DNA of 64,000 nt from Aphodosoma sp051870875. Its GTDB lineage: Bacteria > Bacteroidota > Bacteroidia > Bacteroidales > Paludibacteraceae. The position numbers were made by a program, and so were the translations under genes. The DNA lies in the NCBI GenBank assembly GCA_051870875.1, contig JBJECG010000064.1:13883-77882 (forward strand), given 5' to 3'. Below are positions 1 to 8,568 of the stretch, in pieces. Each line of letters starts with the position of its first letter. Within the stretch, counting starts at the first letter, position 1. A model generated the notes under the pieces. That model saw nothing but the letters and a program-made list of their open reading frames with translations. It was not told the DNA's origin and ran no database searches.

Positions 1-1
1 T

Positions 2-1885
2 ATAGTCGAAGGTCTTGTCAAAGTCTATGACCTTTATGAACGTCATGTGGCTGTGGAAACCGAAAATTTTAGAAAACTTCTTATTTCGTTTGCACGTGAC
101 GTAAGGGTAGTGATGGTAATGATAGTTGAAAGGCTCGATACCATGCGCAATCTTGCATCATATCCTGTAGAACAACAGCAGGAGATAGCACGTGAAGTAT
201 CATATCTTTACGCTCCGTTGGCTCATCGTATGGGTCTTTATGCCATTAAAACGGAACTTGAAGATTTATCATTGAAATATACTTCGTATGACATATACAA
301 GGATATTGCCCGCAAACTCAATGAAACCAAACGAAGCCGTGATGCCTACATTGCCAAATTCATAGAACCTGTAAAGGCTCGTTTGCAGGCCGAAGGATTG
401 TCTTTTGATATAAAAGGTCGTACAAAAAGCATTTATTCCATTTGGAACAAGATACGCAAGCAGCAAGTACCGTTTGAAAAAGTATATGATCTTTTTGCTA
501 TCCGTGTCATCATAGATTGTCCTTTGGAGAAGGAAAAAGCTGTCTGTTGGCAGGCATACTCTGTAGTGACCGACATGTATACGCCAAATACAAACCGCCT
601 TCGTGACTGGATTTCGGTACCAAAACAAAATGGTTATGAGAGCCTTCACATTACTGTGATGGGGCCTGAGGGCAAATGGGTTGAAGTTCAGATACGTACG
701 CGCCGTATGGATGAAGTGGCCGAAAAGGGCGTGGCTGCACATTGGAAATACAAGGGCGGTAAGAGCGATTCGGCTTCCGTTGACCAGTGGCTTGGCAATT
801 TGCGTTCGATGTTGGAGCATAATACCGAAAATTCGGATGCTGAAATTATCGACGAATTCAAGATGCAGTTGTATGACGACGATATTTTTGTATTTACTCC
901 GAAAGGTGATCTCAACCGTTTGCCTAAAGGAGCGTCTGTCCTCGATTTTGCATTCAACATCCATTCCAATGTAGGAACGCAATGTGCCGGTGCACTTATC
1001 AACGGCAAACATGTGCCCATCAAGTACGAATTGCATAATGGAGATCAGGTGGAAGTCATCACTTCGGCACAGCAGACTCCGAAAGCCGACTGGCTCAATT
1101 TTGTAAAGACTTCAAAAGCCAAAAACCGGATACGGCAGACTCTTAAGGAATTGGAGCATAAAGAGGCGGAAAGCGGACGTGAGACACTTATGCGCCGTTT
1201 GAAAAACTGGAAACTTGAATACAATGATTCGTATATGAATCGCATAGCCCGTAAGTTGGGTTACAAGACATTGACCGAATTTTATGTTGCTATCAACAAG
1301 AATCGTGTGGATCTGGCGGCTGTCCATGATGATTTGGCGGCAATGGAAGTCGAGGAGCTGCAGCCTGCAGCAGTATCAAACCGTTCTGCCGAAACCTATT
1401 GTCAGGAAACAGAACTACAGAAAATATCATCGAAATCCGATTCACTTATTATCGACAGCAATCTCAAAAATGTGGAATACTCGCTGGCACGATGCTGTAA
1501 TCCTGTTTTCGGTGACGAGATATTCGGTTTTGTATCGGCAAACGGAGGCATCAAAATCCATCGTAAGAACTGCCCGAATGCCCCACAGATGATTTCCCGT
1601 TTCGGTTATCGTATAGTCGGTGCACAGTGGAGCAGTGGCGGCACCACAGGTGAATATCCGGTTACCATACGCATCATCGGACATGATGATATAGGTATCA
1701 TTACCAATATTACATCCGTCATTACCAAGGAATCTGGCGTGAACATGCGTTCTATTTCAGTCGACTCACACGATGGTCTGTTTGAAGGTAATATAACGGT
1801 AATGATACATGAAGCCCGTCAATTGGAAAGTTTGTTCAGGAAAATCAATGCCATAAAAGGAGTAAAACAAGTATATCGTTCATGA
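2..1885 (+). CDS. relA: RelA/SpoT homologue, (p)ppGpp synthetase (5' partial)
   Basis: The frame is open to the left window edge, so the N-terminus is missing; GTG at 47 is not the true start. Visible in order are the end of the HD hydrolase domain, a synthetase domain (RTKSIYSI, then DLFAIR, NGYESLH and EVQIRT with the catalytic Glu), a TGS domain (DDDIFVFTPKGD onward) and a C-terminal ACT domain. This is a long RSH enzyme that transfers pyrophosphate from ATP to GDP/GTP during the stringent response. The HD segment that normally reads DRLHNMRT is ERLDTMRN here, so the metal-binding Asp and the catalytic Asn are both changed. By analogy with known RSH enzymes this predicts a synthetase with weak or no hydrolase activity, but the first half of the HD domain is outside the window. 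The stop overlaps the cinA start (ATGA). Confidence 0.93.
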   Translation: MVEGLVKVYDLYERHVAVETENFRKLLISFARDVRVVMVMIVERLDTMRNLASYPVEQQQEIAREVSYLYAPLAHRMGLYAIKTELEDLSLKYTSYDIYKDIARKLNETKRSRDAYIAKFIEPVKARLQAEGLSFDIKGRTKSIYSIWNKIRKQQVPFEKVYDLFAIRVIIDCPLEKEKAVCWQAYSVVTDMYTPNTNRLRDWISVPKQNGYESLHITVMGPEGKWVEVQIRTRRMDEVAEKGVAAHWKYKGGKSDSASVDQWLGNLRSMLEHNTENSDAEIIDEFKMQLYDDDIFVFTPKGDLNRLPKGASVLDFAFNIHSNVGTQCAGALINGKHVPIKYELHNGDQVEVITSAQQTPKADWLNFVKTSKAKNRIRQTLKELEHKEAESGRETLMRRLKNWKLEYNDSYMNRIARKLGYKTLTEFYVAINKNRVDLAAVHDDLAAMEVEELQPAAVSNRSAETYCQETELQKISSKSDSLIIDSNLKNVEYSLARCCNPVFGDEIFGFVSANGGIKIHRKNCPNAPQMISRFGYRIVGAQWSSGGTTGEYPVTIRIIGHDDIGIITNITSVITKESGVNMRSISVDSHDGLFEGNITVMIHEARQLESLFRKINAIKGVKQVYRS

Positions 1886-3120
1886 AAACACATATTATCA
1901 ACATTGGGGATGAACTGCTTATAGGTCAGGTAGTCAATACAAATGCCTCATGGATGGCAGAGGAACTCAACAAGTGCAATATCAGCGTTACAAATATCAG
2001 TGTAATATCGGATGGAGAGGATGACATCATCCGTCATCTCGATTTGTCGCTTGCCGAAACCGATGTGGTATTGATTACCGGAGGACTTGGCCCTACAAAA
2101 GATGACATTACCAAAACTGTCTTGTGCCGGTATTTCAATGATGAATTGGTCACGCATATCCCGACACTCGAAAATGTGCGCAGATTTTTTGAGCGTAGAG
2201 GGCTGCCGTTTACCGACATCAACAAGGCACAGGCTCTTGTGCCGTCGCGATGCAAAGTGGTGTTGAATGAGGTGGGTACGGCACCGTGTATGGTGTTTGA
2301 TCACGAAGGCAAGACAATAGTCAGCATGCCTGGTGTGCCGTTTGAAATGAAGTGGCTGATGACTAACCATATACTGCCGATGCTGTGTGCCAAACTCGGC
2401 TCTGAAGCCATAGTACACCGCACTGTATTGACATTCGGCATAGGCGAATCGTTTCTTGCAGACCGCATAGCATCGTGGGAAGATGCCTTACCTTCATATA
2501 TCAGGTTGGCATATCTGCCCGAGGCCGGCAAAGTGCGTCTGCGACTGTCGGCATACGGTTCAGACCATTTACAGTTGCAGTGTGAAGTGGAAAAGCGTAT
2601 AGGACAGCTGCATGACATTATCCCTGATAATATTTACGGTTATGATGATGACACTGTCCAGTCTGTTGTAGGACGTCTGCTTGCCGGTAGGCATGCCACT
2701 TTGGCTACTGCCGAAAGTTGTACAGGCGGATTGGTGGCAAATACCATAGTGTCAGTACCCGGGGCATCAGAATATTTTGTTGGTGGAATAGTCGCATACG
2801 ACAATCGGATCAAAATATCGCAGCTTGGTGTGCCTGAAGGTATTCTCGGTCGTCATGGTGCAGTGTCTGAAGAGACAGCCTTGGCTATGGCTCGCGGATG
2901 TCTGGCAGTATTCGGTGTTGACTACGCCATTGCCACGACCGGCATATCCGGACCCGGCGGAGGTACTGCCGACAAGCCGCAGGGTACCGTATACATAGCC
3001 GTTGCATCAAGTGCTGGTAAAGCGGTCTGCCGCCGGTATGTATTCCAGACCATACGTACCGAACACCAGTGCCGTACTGCAAACCAAGCACTTTTCGACC
3101 TTTGGCAGATGCTGAAATAG
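1882..3120 (+). CDS. cinA: CinA-family nicotinamide-nucleotide amidohydrolase
   Basis: This 412-residue protein has the usual two-domain CinA layout. The N-terminal MoCF-like domain contains GDELLIGQ and TGGLGPTKDD. The C-terminal PncC-like deamidase domain contains TAESCTGG and TGISGPGGG. CinA enzymes hydrolyse NMN to nicotinate mononucleotide in pyridine-nucleotide salvage, and many also carry ADP-ribose pyrophosphatase activity in the N-terminal domain. The start ATG overlaps the stop of the upstream relA (ATGA), so the two are almost certainly co-transcribed and translationally coupled. Length and motifs look complete. Confidence 0.95.
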   Translation: MKTHIINIGDELLIGQVVNTNASWMAEELNKCNISVTNISVISDGEDDIIRHLDLSLAETDVVLITGGLGPTKDDITKTVLCRYFNDELVTHIPTLENVRRFFERRGLPFTDINKAQALVPSRCKVVLNEVGTAPCMVFDHEGKTIVSMPGVPFEMKWLMTNHILPMLCAKLGSEAIVHRTVLTFGIGESFLADRIASWEDALPSYIRLAYLPEAGKVRLRLSAYGSDHLQLQCEVEKRIGQLHDIIPDNIYGYDDDTVQSVVGRLLAGRHATLATAESCTGGLVANTIVSVPGASEYFVGGIVAYDNRIKISQLGVPEGILGRHGAVSEETALAMARGCLAVFGVDYAIATTGISGPGGGTADKPQGTVYIAVASSAGKAVCRRYVFQTIRTEHQCRTANQALFDLWQMLK

Positions 3121-3168
3121 ATAATTCGTATATTGCGTATAATCCCTGGTACTTAATTGTTAGATACA

Positions 3169-3525
3169 ATGATTTCAAAGATATTCAATCCATATGTCGT
3201 CACTATATTGATGCTTGTTGCCAGTAACCTGTTCCAGACTTATGCCTGGTACGGTCATCTCAAAAACATGAATGACAAGAGCTGGTTGGTGGCGGCCTTG
3301 GCAAGTTGGGGCATTGCATTGTGTGAATATCTCATAATGGTGCCTGCCAACCGTATAGGCTTCACAGTTTACTCGTTGCCGCAATTGAAGATTATACAGG
3401 AGGTGATAACGCTGAGTGTGTTCATACCATTTGCCATCTTCTATATGGGGCAGCCGTTCAAGTGGGATTTTGTATGGGCTACCGTATGTCTGCTGGGAGC
3501 CGTGTATTTTATGTTTCGTTCGTGA
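3169..3525 (+). CDS. DMT-family small membrane protein (DUF486)
   Basis: About 118 residues with four predicted membrane helices, matching the compact DUF486 family of drug/metabolite-transporter-like proteins. The signature stretch runs from NLFQTYAWYGHL through YSLPQLKIIQEV to the last helix. Substrate and function are unknown for the family. The frame extends upstream to a TTG at 3157, but the ATG at 3169 is the better start. It lies 48 bases after cinA in the same direction and is probably in the same transcript. Confidence 0.8.
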   Translation: MISKIFNPYVVTILMLVASNLFQTYAWYGHLKNMNDKSWLVAALASWGIALCEYLIMVPANRIGFTVYSLPQLKIIQEVITLSVFIPFAIFYMGQPFKWDFVWATVCLLGAVYFMFRS

Positions 3526-3558
3526 GATAAGGGGTTTTCAACCAAAAATTTTTGACGG

Positions 3559-4257
3559 ATGTATCTGGCCATTCGATTATTTTCCGGAACTGTATTACCT
3601 GTTATTCCTCGGGTAGAAAGCCTTTCGACTACTTCATGGGTAGCAGTCACTGTGATTATGATATTGCTGGTACTTATGACTGTATTTGCAGTCAACAGAC
3701 ATCAGTACATGTCACAATTGCGTAATTTGGCCAACAATCGTGAACGTGTGATGATTTATGATGTGGAACAGAAATCCTTATTGGCAGGTGTTCTGCTTTG
3801 GGTTGTGGTGATTATGAGCTATGCACTGCTCATGTTTTCATTTTTGGTTTTTGTTTCAGGATTGTCGGATATATCATTGCCGCATTACTTTCTGCTGGTA
3901 GTCGGCAGTGCACTGTTTTTCGGAGTGAAATGGTTGCTGTTTAAGGCTCTTGGCGCAGTGTTTGGCATTCGTGACAGAGAAAGCAATTATACACAGTCAT
4001 ATTTCATCATCATTGCATTGTCCGGCATTTTTTCGCTTGTTATAGCCACGGCTTTTATTTATACTTCGGGCAGTATGGCAAATATATTATGGTGGGTGTA
4101 TTTTGTTTTTGTTATTCTGTTTTTTATTTTTGTATTCTTCAAGGCTATTCAAGTTTTTTACTGTGGAATAGGTTCGTTATTTTATATTTTTTTGTACCTT
4201 TGCGCTCTTGAAATAATGCCCGCCGTGTTAGTGTGGAAAGCGGTTGTAATGGTCTAA
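3559..4257 (+). CDS. DUF4271 membrane protein
   Basis: A 232-residue protein with about six hydrophobic segments. The C-terminal stretch with FLYLCALEIMPAVLVWK is the hallmark of DUF4271, a Bacteroidota family of unknown function that is regularly found directly before hemD, as here (18-base gap). A perfect -7 box (TACCTTTG) lies inside its 3' end at 4195-4202. It may be an internal promoter for hemD, although it also encodes part of the conserved YLCAL motif, so coding constraint could explain it. Confidence 0.8.
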   Translation: MYLAIRLFSGTVLPVIPRVESLSTTSWVAVTVIMILLVLMTVFAVNRHQYMSQLRNLANNRERVMIYDVEQKSLLAGVLLWVVVIMSYALLMFSFLVFVSGLSDISLPHYFLLVVGSALFFGVKWLLFKALGAVFGIRDRESNYTQSYFIIIALSGIFSLVIATAFIYTSGSMANILWWVYFVFVILFFIFVFFKAIQVFYCGIGSLFYIFLYLCALEIMPAVLVWKAVVMV

Positions 4258-4275
4258 TTAAAATCAGTCAATATT

Positions 4276-5031
4276 TTGAAAATCAAAAATATATTGGTTT
4301 CTCAGCCACATCCTGAAAATGGAAAATCACCATATTTGGATATAGCGGAAAAACATAATGTCAAAGTGGTTTTCCGTCCTTTTATAAAGGTTGATCCGAT
4401 ATTGTCCAAAGAGTTTCGTACACAAAAAGTCAACATTGCCGGGCATACTGCCATCGTTTTTACTTCACGTGTGGGTATTGACCATTTTTTCCGTCTGGCA
4501 AAAGAGCTTAGAGTGCCGATAACCGATGATTTGCGGTATTTCTGTATTTCCGAAGCGGTGGCACTTTATCTGCAAAAATATATCAATTACCGCAAGCGCA
4601 AAGTGTTTTATGGCGCGACAAGCAAGTTGGCCGATCTTTTTGCGGTTATGGGCAAACACCCGAAAGAGGATTTTCTTGTGGTACTTCCCGACAATGACAA
4701 CGATGACGTGATGGATATGATACGTCAGAACGAAAAGTTGCATTGCGATGTAGCGTTGATGTACCGTACTGTCAGCAACGATTTCGGACCGGACGAACAG
4801 TTCAATTATGACATGATTCTTTTTTTCAGCCCCCAAGGTATAGCGGCGTTGAAGAAAAACTTTCCTGAATTCAGCCAAGGTGAGATAGTGATAGGTACTC
4901 TTGGTACTGCCACGGCTCAGGCTGCCACAGAGGCAGGACTGCGTGTCGACATCCCCGTTCCGTCACCGCAATATACATCTATGTCGGTGGCAGTGGATGC
5001 CTACATTAAGGAAAACCACAAACGCCGCTGA
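4276..5031 (+). CDS. hemD: Uroporphyrinogen-III synthase family protein
   Basis: A 251-residue protein with the two-domain HemD fold. The N-terminal part carries VFTSRVGIDHFF, the typical start of the first domain; the C-terminal part has LFFSPQGIAAL and IGTLGTATAQAA. HemD closes and inverts ring D of hydroxymethylbilane to make uroporphyrinogen III for haem and sirohaem. The best start is TTG at 4276; no ATG lies nearby in frame. Sequence conservation in this family is low, so the call rests on these local motifs and on the diagnostic DUF4271 neighbour. A bidirectional terminator follows. Confidence 0.85.
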   Translation: MKIKNILVSQPHPENGKSPYLDIAEKHNVKVVFRPFIKVDPILSKEFRTQKVNIAGHTAIVFTSRVGIDHFFRLAKELRVPITDDLRYFCISEAVALYLQKYINYRKRKVFYGATSKLADLFAVMGKHPKEDFLVVLPDNDNDDVMDMIRQNEKLHCDVALMYRTVSNDFGPDEQFNYDMILFFSPQGIAALKKNFPEFSQGEIVIGTLGTATAQAATEAGLRVDIPVPSPQYTSMSVAVDAYIKENHKRR

Positions 5032-5076
5032 TAATATTGCGTGGCGGCATCCTATGTAAAATTACAGAATATATAG

Positions 5077-5122
5077 AAAAACCGGTTTCTTGTTTTTATA
5101 TTGACAGGAAACCGGTTTTTTT
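5077..5122. terminator. Bidirectional rho-independent terminator
   Basis: The inverted repeat AAAAACCGGTTTC...GAAACCGGTTTTTTT has A- and T-tracts at both ends. It sits between the convergent hemD (+) and transaldolase (-) genes and can serve both. Confidence 0.85.
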
Positions 5123-5139
5123 GTATTTAAGGTTTGGTG

Positions 5140-5796
5140 TTATTTCATTTTGGCGGCATCGGCTACGAAAGTGGCCAGGCCTTTGTCGGTCAGGGGGTGG
5201 TTGAGCAGTCCCAGGATGGCGGGCAGGGGACAGGTGGCTACGTCTGCTCCGGCTTCGAGACATTTTATGATGTGGTTGGTGTGGCGGATGGATGCTGCCA
5301 GTACTTGGGTTTTGTAGCCGTATGTGCGGAATGTGCGGACTATTTGGGCTACAAGGGTTACGCCGTCTTCGGATATATCATCAAGACGGCCTACAAACGG
5401 ACTTACATAAGTGGCTCCGGCTTTGGCTGCCAAAAGGGCTTGGCCTACGGAAAAGACCAGCGTACAATTGGTGGCAATACCTTTTTCCGAAAAATATTTT
5501 ACGGCACGGATGCCGTCTTTGGTGCATGGCAGTTTGACGGTGATGATGGGGTTGATGGCTGCGAGGCGTTCACCTTCACGGATCATGCCTTCATAGTCAG
5601 TGGCAAAAACTTCGGCACTCACGCTGCCGGTCTTTACTATGCCGCAAATGGTGGCATAGTGGTTCATGATGGCTTCTTCGCCCTTTATGTTCTCCTTTGC
5701 CATTAGCGACGGGTTGGTGGTTACGCCATCGAGTATGCCGAGGGCATTGGCTTCGCGGATTTGTTCCAGATTGGCTGTGTCGATAAAGAATTTCAT
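5140..5796 (-). CDS. talC: Small transaldolase / fructose-6-phosphate aldolase (TalC/FSA family)
   Basis: At 218 residues it has the length of the short TalC/FSA family. It opens with KFFIDTANLEQI and GVTTNPSLMAKE. The Schiff-base lysine lies in TVKLPCTKDG, and further conserved stretches are SPFVGRLDD and VLAASIR. These class I aldolases act on fructose 6-phosphate/erythrose 4-phosphate (transaldolase) or cleave fructose 6-phosphate to dihydroxyacetone and glyceraldehyde 3-phosphate; the sequence alone does not separate the two activities. It is monocistronic and ends at the shared terminator. A possible -7 box on this strand lies at 5891-5898 (CAAATTTA on the plus strand). Confidence 0.92.
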   Translation of the reverse strand: MKFFIDTANLEQIREANALGILDGVTTNPSLMAKENIKGEEAIMNHYATICGIVKTGSVSAEVFATDYEGMIREGERLAAINPIITVKLPCTKDGIRAVKYFSEKGIATNCTLVFSVGQALLAAKAGATYVSPFVGRLDDISEDGVTLVAQIVRTFRTYGYKTQVLAASIRHTNHIIKCLEAGADVATCPLPAILGLLNHPLTDKGLATFVADAAKMK

Positions 5797-5960
5797 AGAA
5801 ATGACAGTTAAATGTATTTGTGAATGCTATTTGATTACTGCTGTTGCAGTTAGCTGTAGCGTTTTGTGCGGCTAACCAAATAAGCGGTTGCAAATTTAGC
5901 GAAAATCTTCGGAACTGACTAATAAAAGGATGGTTCTGTTTTTACAAGAACGGCAGTAAG

Positions 5961-6340
5961 GTGAAGATTTTTACTGGTTTCATTATTGGTATGATTGTTG
6001 GTCTGGTAATAAGTCAGTTATGTTTATTGAAGATAAACGTCACGGAAGATAGGATTGGATGTCGGCGGCAATTCGTTGATGTCCAATTTATTTGTCAGTT
6101 TTACCGGGGTATTCTTGTATTTCGCCACTTTGGCGGAAGTGCCTACTGTCCAAAGTTTGCTGGCTTCGGGAGTTGGCAAAAGTCCGGCTTTGGCTTTGCT
6201 GTTGGCATATCCGTCATTGTCCTTGCCGAACATGCTGGTTATCCTTGGCTTGTGTGGTAACAAAGGGAACAGCCGTTTACGTGGCTCTTGTCATAATCAT
6301 GGCAATGGTTCCTGGATTTGTATTCGGATCATTTTGCTGA
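5961..6340 (+). pseudogene. Decayed permease fragment (YraQ/UPF0718-like)
   Basis: Only the C-terminal third of a permease is recognisable. One frame from about 6040 reads VGGNSLMSNL, LYFATLAEVP and SPALALLLAYPSLSLPNMLVI, typical of YraQ-type permeases. A shift near 6258-6275 moves the match to another frame, which continues TAVYVALVIIMAMVPGF to a stop at 6340. A TAA stop lies just upstream at 6034 in the first frame. The short hydrophobic segment starting with GTG at 5961 is in a third frame and may be a relic of the N-terminus. The gene is broken by at least one frameshift and a large deletion. Nothing else is seen between 6341 and the promoter at 6466. Confidence 0.7.
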
Positions 6341-6465
6341 ATAACACATTGTTGCGGCAATATCACCAAACCATGATATAAATGTGGCGGAGTATTCGAA
6401 CTTCGCCGTAACCGGCAATCTTTTGGATGGCGGATTGGTATGAGTAATGCTTGTTTTGAAATTTA

Positions 6466-6497
6466 TTTGGGTTGTATTGATAATTTGTGTATTTTTG
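6466..6497 (+). promoter_or_regulatory. Bacteroidota sigma-type promoter
   Basis: TTTG at 6466-6469, a 20-base spacer and TATTTTTG at 6490-6497 match the TTTG/TAnnTTTG consensus. It drives the lipoprotein gene starting at 6533. Confidence 0.7.
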
Positions 6498-6532
6498 CTA
6501 CGCTAATTTAATTACTATATAATCTGACATCT

Positions 6533-7645
6533 ATGCAAAGATTTTGTTATTTATCTGTTTTAGCCGTTTGTCTGGCACTGGTTTTAGGCAGTTGCGAACC
6601 TGAATCTCCCGAAGAAAAGGAAATTTGTAAGGTAACCGGAGATGTCCGTCCTGCGTGGTATGACGAACACCCAGAAGCCGGTACAACAGCTGCGTTTTCC
6701 GTGAAAACCGATGCTATCCGTCTTCATTTTTACGGATGGAGCTTGGAAGAGGATTCATTGGTCAAAGTGACTTTCCCGGAAAAAACCGACGGTTACCGCC
6801 GGGCTATACTGACTTATCGTATGGGCGGATGGAACCAAGGTCCTGCCGACTGGGATATGACTACCCAGATTTGCTTCAAAAGCAACCGTACTGGTGAGAT
6901 AATGGAACTTCAGCGAGCCTTTACACCGTATGGCGGTTCTTTCGGTCCTGACTGGAGCAAGACCTACTATATGGACATGACAGAGTTTCTGCCGGATTTG
7001 ACAGGTGAAACCGAGTTTTATATCTATTATTGCGGTTGGGATGCCACTGATAAAAAAGCCCATACGGTCACTCTTACGTTCGATTTTTATGAAGGTGTGC
7101 CGGAGAAGCGGACCATTTTTCATGAGACTGTCTATTCATCGCGTGCTACAGGTACTACAGGCTATCGTTCGTGGTGTTATGGAGTGGAAGGATACGACAT
7201 TGAGGATGAAGCCCGTTTCGGTCTGCGTAATCTGGAACTGCCGTCCGATGTCAAATCGCTTATGATGCGTGTGGCGATCAGCGGTCATGGCCATGACCAA
7301 GGGAAATTTCCGGACAGGAAAGGTTACCGCACCCGTAATGCCGCCGAATTTGACGAGAATTTCTACCAAATAATCATCAATGGCAAAAACAAGGCTACCG
7401 GACATATATTTTGGGACAATAGTACTACGTATCCGCAAGCCGGTACTTATAAGTACAATCGTGCCAATTGGGGCCCCGGTCTTCCGCTCAACACCCAGTG
7501 GTGGACTATTGAAAATCTTCCTGAAGACGGCAAGCTGTCCATTGATTTTGATCTGGACCGTTTCATTTCAAAAAATACCGAACCTAATGCCGATGGTGTA
7601 GCCCAGTATATCGTTTGGGTCGACATTTTCGGTTACGACAAATAA
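6533..7645 (+). CDS. PNGase F-like lipoprotein
   Basis: This 370-residue lipoprotein has a signal peptide ending in a lipobox (LGSC, Cys21). The body aligns with both jelly-roll domains of peptide-N-glycosidase F. Correspondences include ADWDM (Asp108, matching catalytic Asp60), the TPYGGSF stretch, ISGHGH, AAEF (Glu272, matching Glu206) and NRANWGPG near the end. PNGase F removes N-glycans from asparagine, so the likely role is cell-surface attack on host or dietary glycoproteins. Position 167 is Cys where Flavobacterium PNGase F has the active-site Glu118, and the Cys pairs around Glu206 are absent. Activity or specificity may therefore differ, and binding without cleavage is possible. It is monocistronic with its own promoter. 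Confidence 0.8.
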   Translation: MQRFCYLSVLAVCLALVLGSCEPESPEEKEICKVTGDVRPAWYDEHPEAGTTAAFSVKTDAIRLHFYGWSLEEDSLVKVTFPEKTDGYRRAILTYRMGGWNQGPADWDMTTQICFKSNRTGEIMELQRAFTPYGGSFGPDWSKTYYMDMTEFLPDLTGETEFYIYYCGWDATDKKAHTVTLTFDFYEGVPEKRTIFHETVYSSRATGTTGYRSWCYGVEGYDIEDEARFGLRNLELPSDVKSLMMRVAISGHGHDQGKFPDRKGYRTRNAAEFDENFYQIIINGKNKATGHIFWDNSTTYPQAGTYKYNRANWGPGLPLNTQWWTIENLPEDGKLSIDFDLDRFISKNTEPNADGVAQYIVWVDIFGYDK

Positions 7646-7669
7646 AACCACAAAGTATCGGCAACATGC

Positions 7670-7720
7670 AGCGAAAGGCAGCGTACCGGGAAAAACGGCC
7701 GTTGTCTTTCACTGCTTTTT
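7670..7720. terminator. Probable terminator between convergent genes
   Basis: The imperfect stem GCAGCGAAAG...CTTTCACTGC is followed by TTTTTT. It overlaps the 3' end of the minus-strand gene that ends at 7709. Confidence 0.5.
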
Positions 7721-8512
7721 TGTATGTTTTTTATCGGAATATTGTATCACTTTGAATCCTCTGGCGGAGAGGCGGCGGTATATGCTGCCTTTTTGGACAT
7801 GGATGATGAATGCCGGGAGCTCTGTTTTGAGAAGTGACAGCAGACGGGCGGATTTTTCCTGAACGTCGGGATACGTGCGGTTGATGGCATCAATTTTTTT
7901 GACCAGAGGTTTGCCGAGTTTCGGGTCTGCCTTCAAAATGGCGTTGTTTGTCGAACGGATGATGTTATCCATGCTTTGCACGCCGTCCAGGTCGCGGTTG
8001 TCAGGAGTGTAGTCGCCTATAAGGTGTATGTTGTATGCCATAGTCACGAAAAACCGTGCGTAACTGGCATCGCGTCCGCCATGGGCAAAGCCGAAAAGTT
8101 CTTCTGTCCTGCGGTTCATCAAGGCGTTGCGGCGTTTCTGCTCCGCTTTCAGTTCTGACTTGAATATGCGGATGTTCGATTCCGCATTCAGATCCTGTGT
8201 CTCGCAGTACGCGCGCACTTTTTCTTCCAGTTGGCCGTTCCATGGTTCGGCATCGTATCCCCAGTGAAACAGCAGCCGGTGTTTGCAGGTGAATCCCGGA
8301 TGTTTTTCTTTCAGACCGCTGTAAAACGGCTCGTGCCTGTCGATCATATCTGAACTGATGAATTTCATCCAGTTTCTCAGCTCCGTATCAGGTTCAAATC
8401 CGAATACCTCCATCATATCGGATACATGCTCCTGCCATGAAGAGTGTGCATAAATACTGGCATTCATCGTGACAATGGCAAAAGCCAGTATCAGCAATGT
8501 CTTGTGTACCAT
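7709..8512 (-). CDS. Exported protein of unknown function
   Basis: With the start at 8512 the protein has 267 residues and a clean signal peptide (HKTLLILAFAIVTMNASIYA). ATGs at 8539 and 8572 are in frame; the last would overlap the rfbB stop as ATGA, so coupling to rfbB is possible. The mature part is rich in conserved-looking His/Asp motifs: HRLLFHWGYD, FAHGGRD and HLIGDYTPDN. The HxxGD pattern resembles metal-binding helices of S1/P1 nuclease and zinc phospholipase C folds, but the match is too short to name a family. It is the last gene of the rhamnose operon and might act on envelope polymers; that is inference from position only. Confidence 0.7.
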   Translation of the reverse strand: MVHKTLLILAFAIVTMNASIYAHSSWQEHVSDMMEVFGFEPDTELRNWMKFISSDMIDRHEPFYSGLKEKHPGFTCKHRLLFHWGYDAEPWNGQLEEKVRAYCETQDLNAESNIRIFKSELKAEQKRRNALMNRRTEELFGFAHGGRDASYARFFVTMAYNIHLIGDYTPDNRDLDGVQSMDNIIRSTNNAILKADPKLGKPLVKKIDAINRTYPDVQEKSARLLSLLKTELPAFIIHVQKGSIYRRLSARGFKVIQYSDKKHTKKQ

Positions 8513-8568
8513 AGGACAGAGGTATCTCAGCAATGTCATGGGATATCGTATGCCATCATTTACGGCTG

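Noticed and set aside
5134..5706. Long plus-strand open frame opposite the transaldolase
   Set aside because: Its Gly/Tyr-rich translation has no family character and mirrors the talC gene on the other strand.
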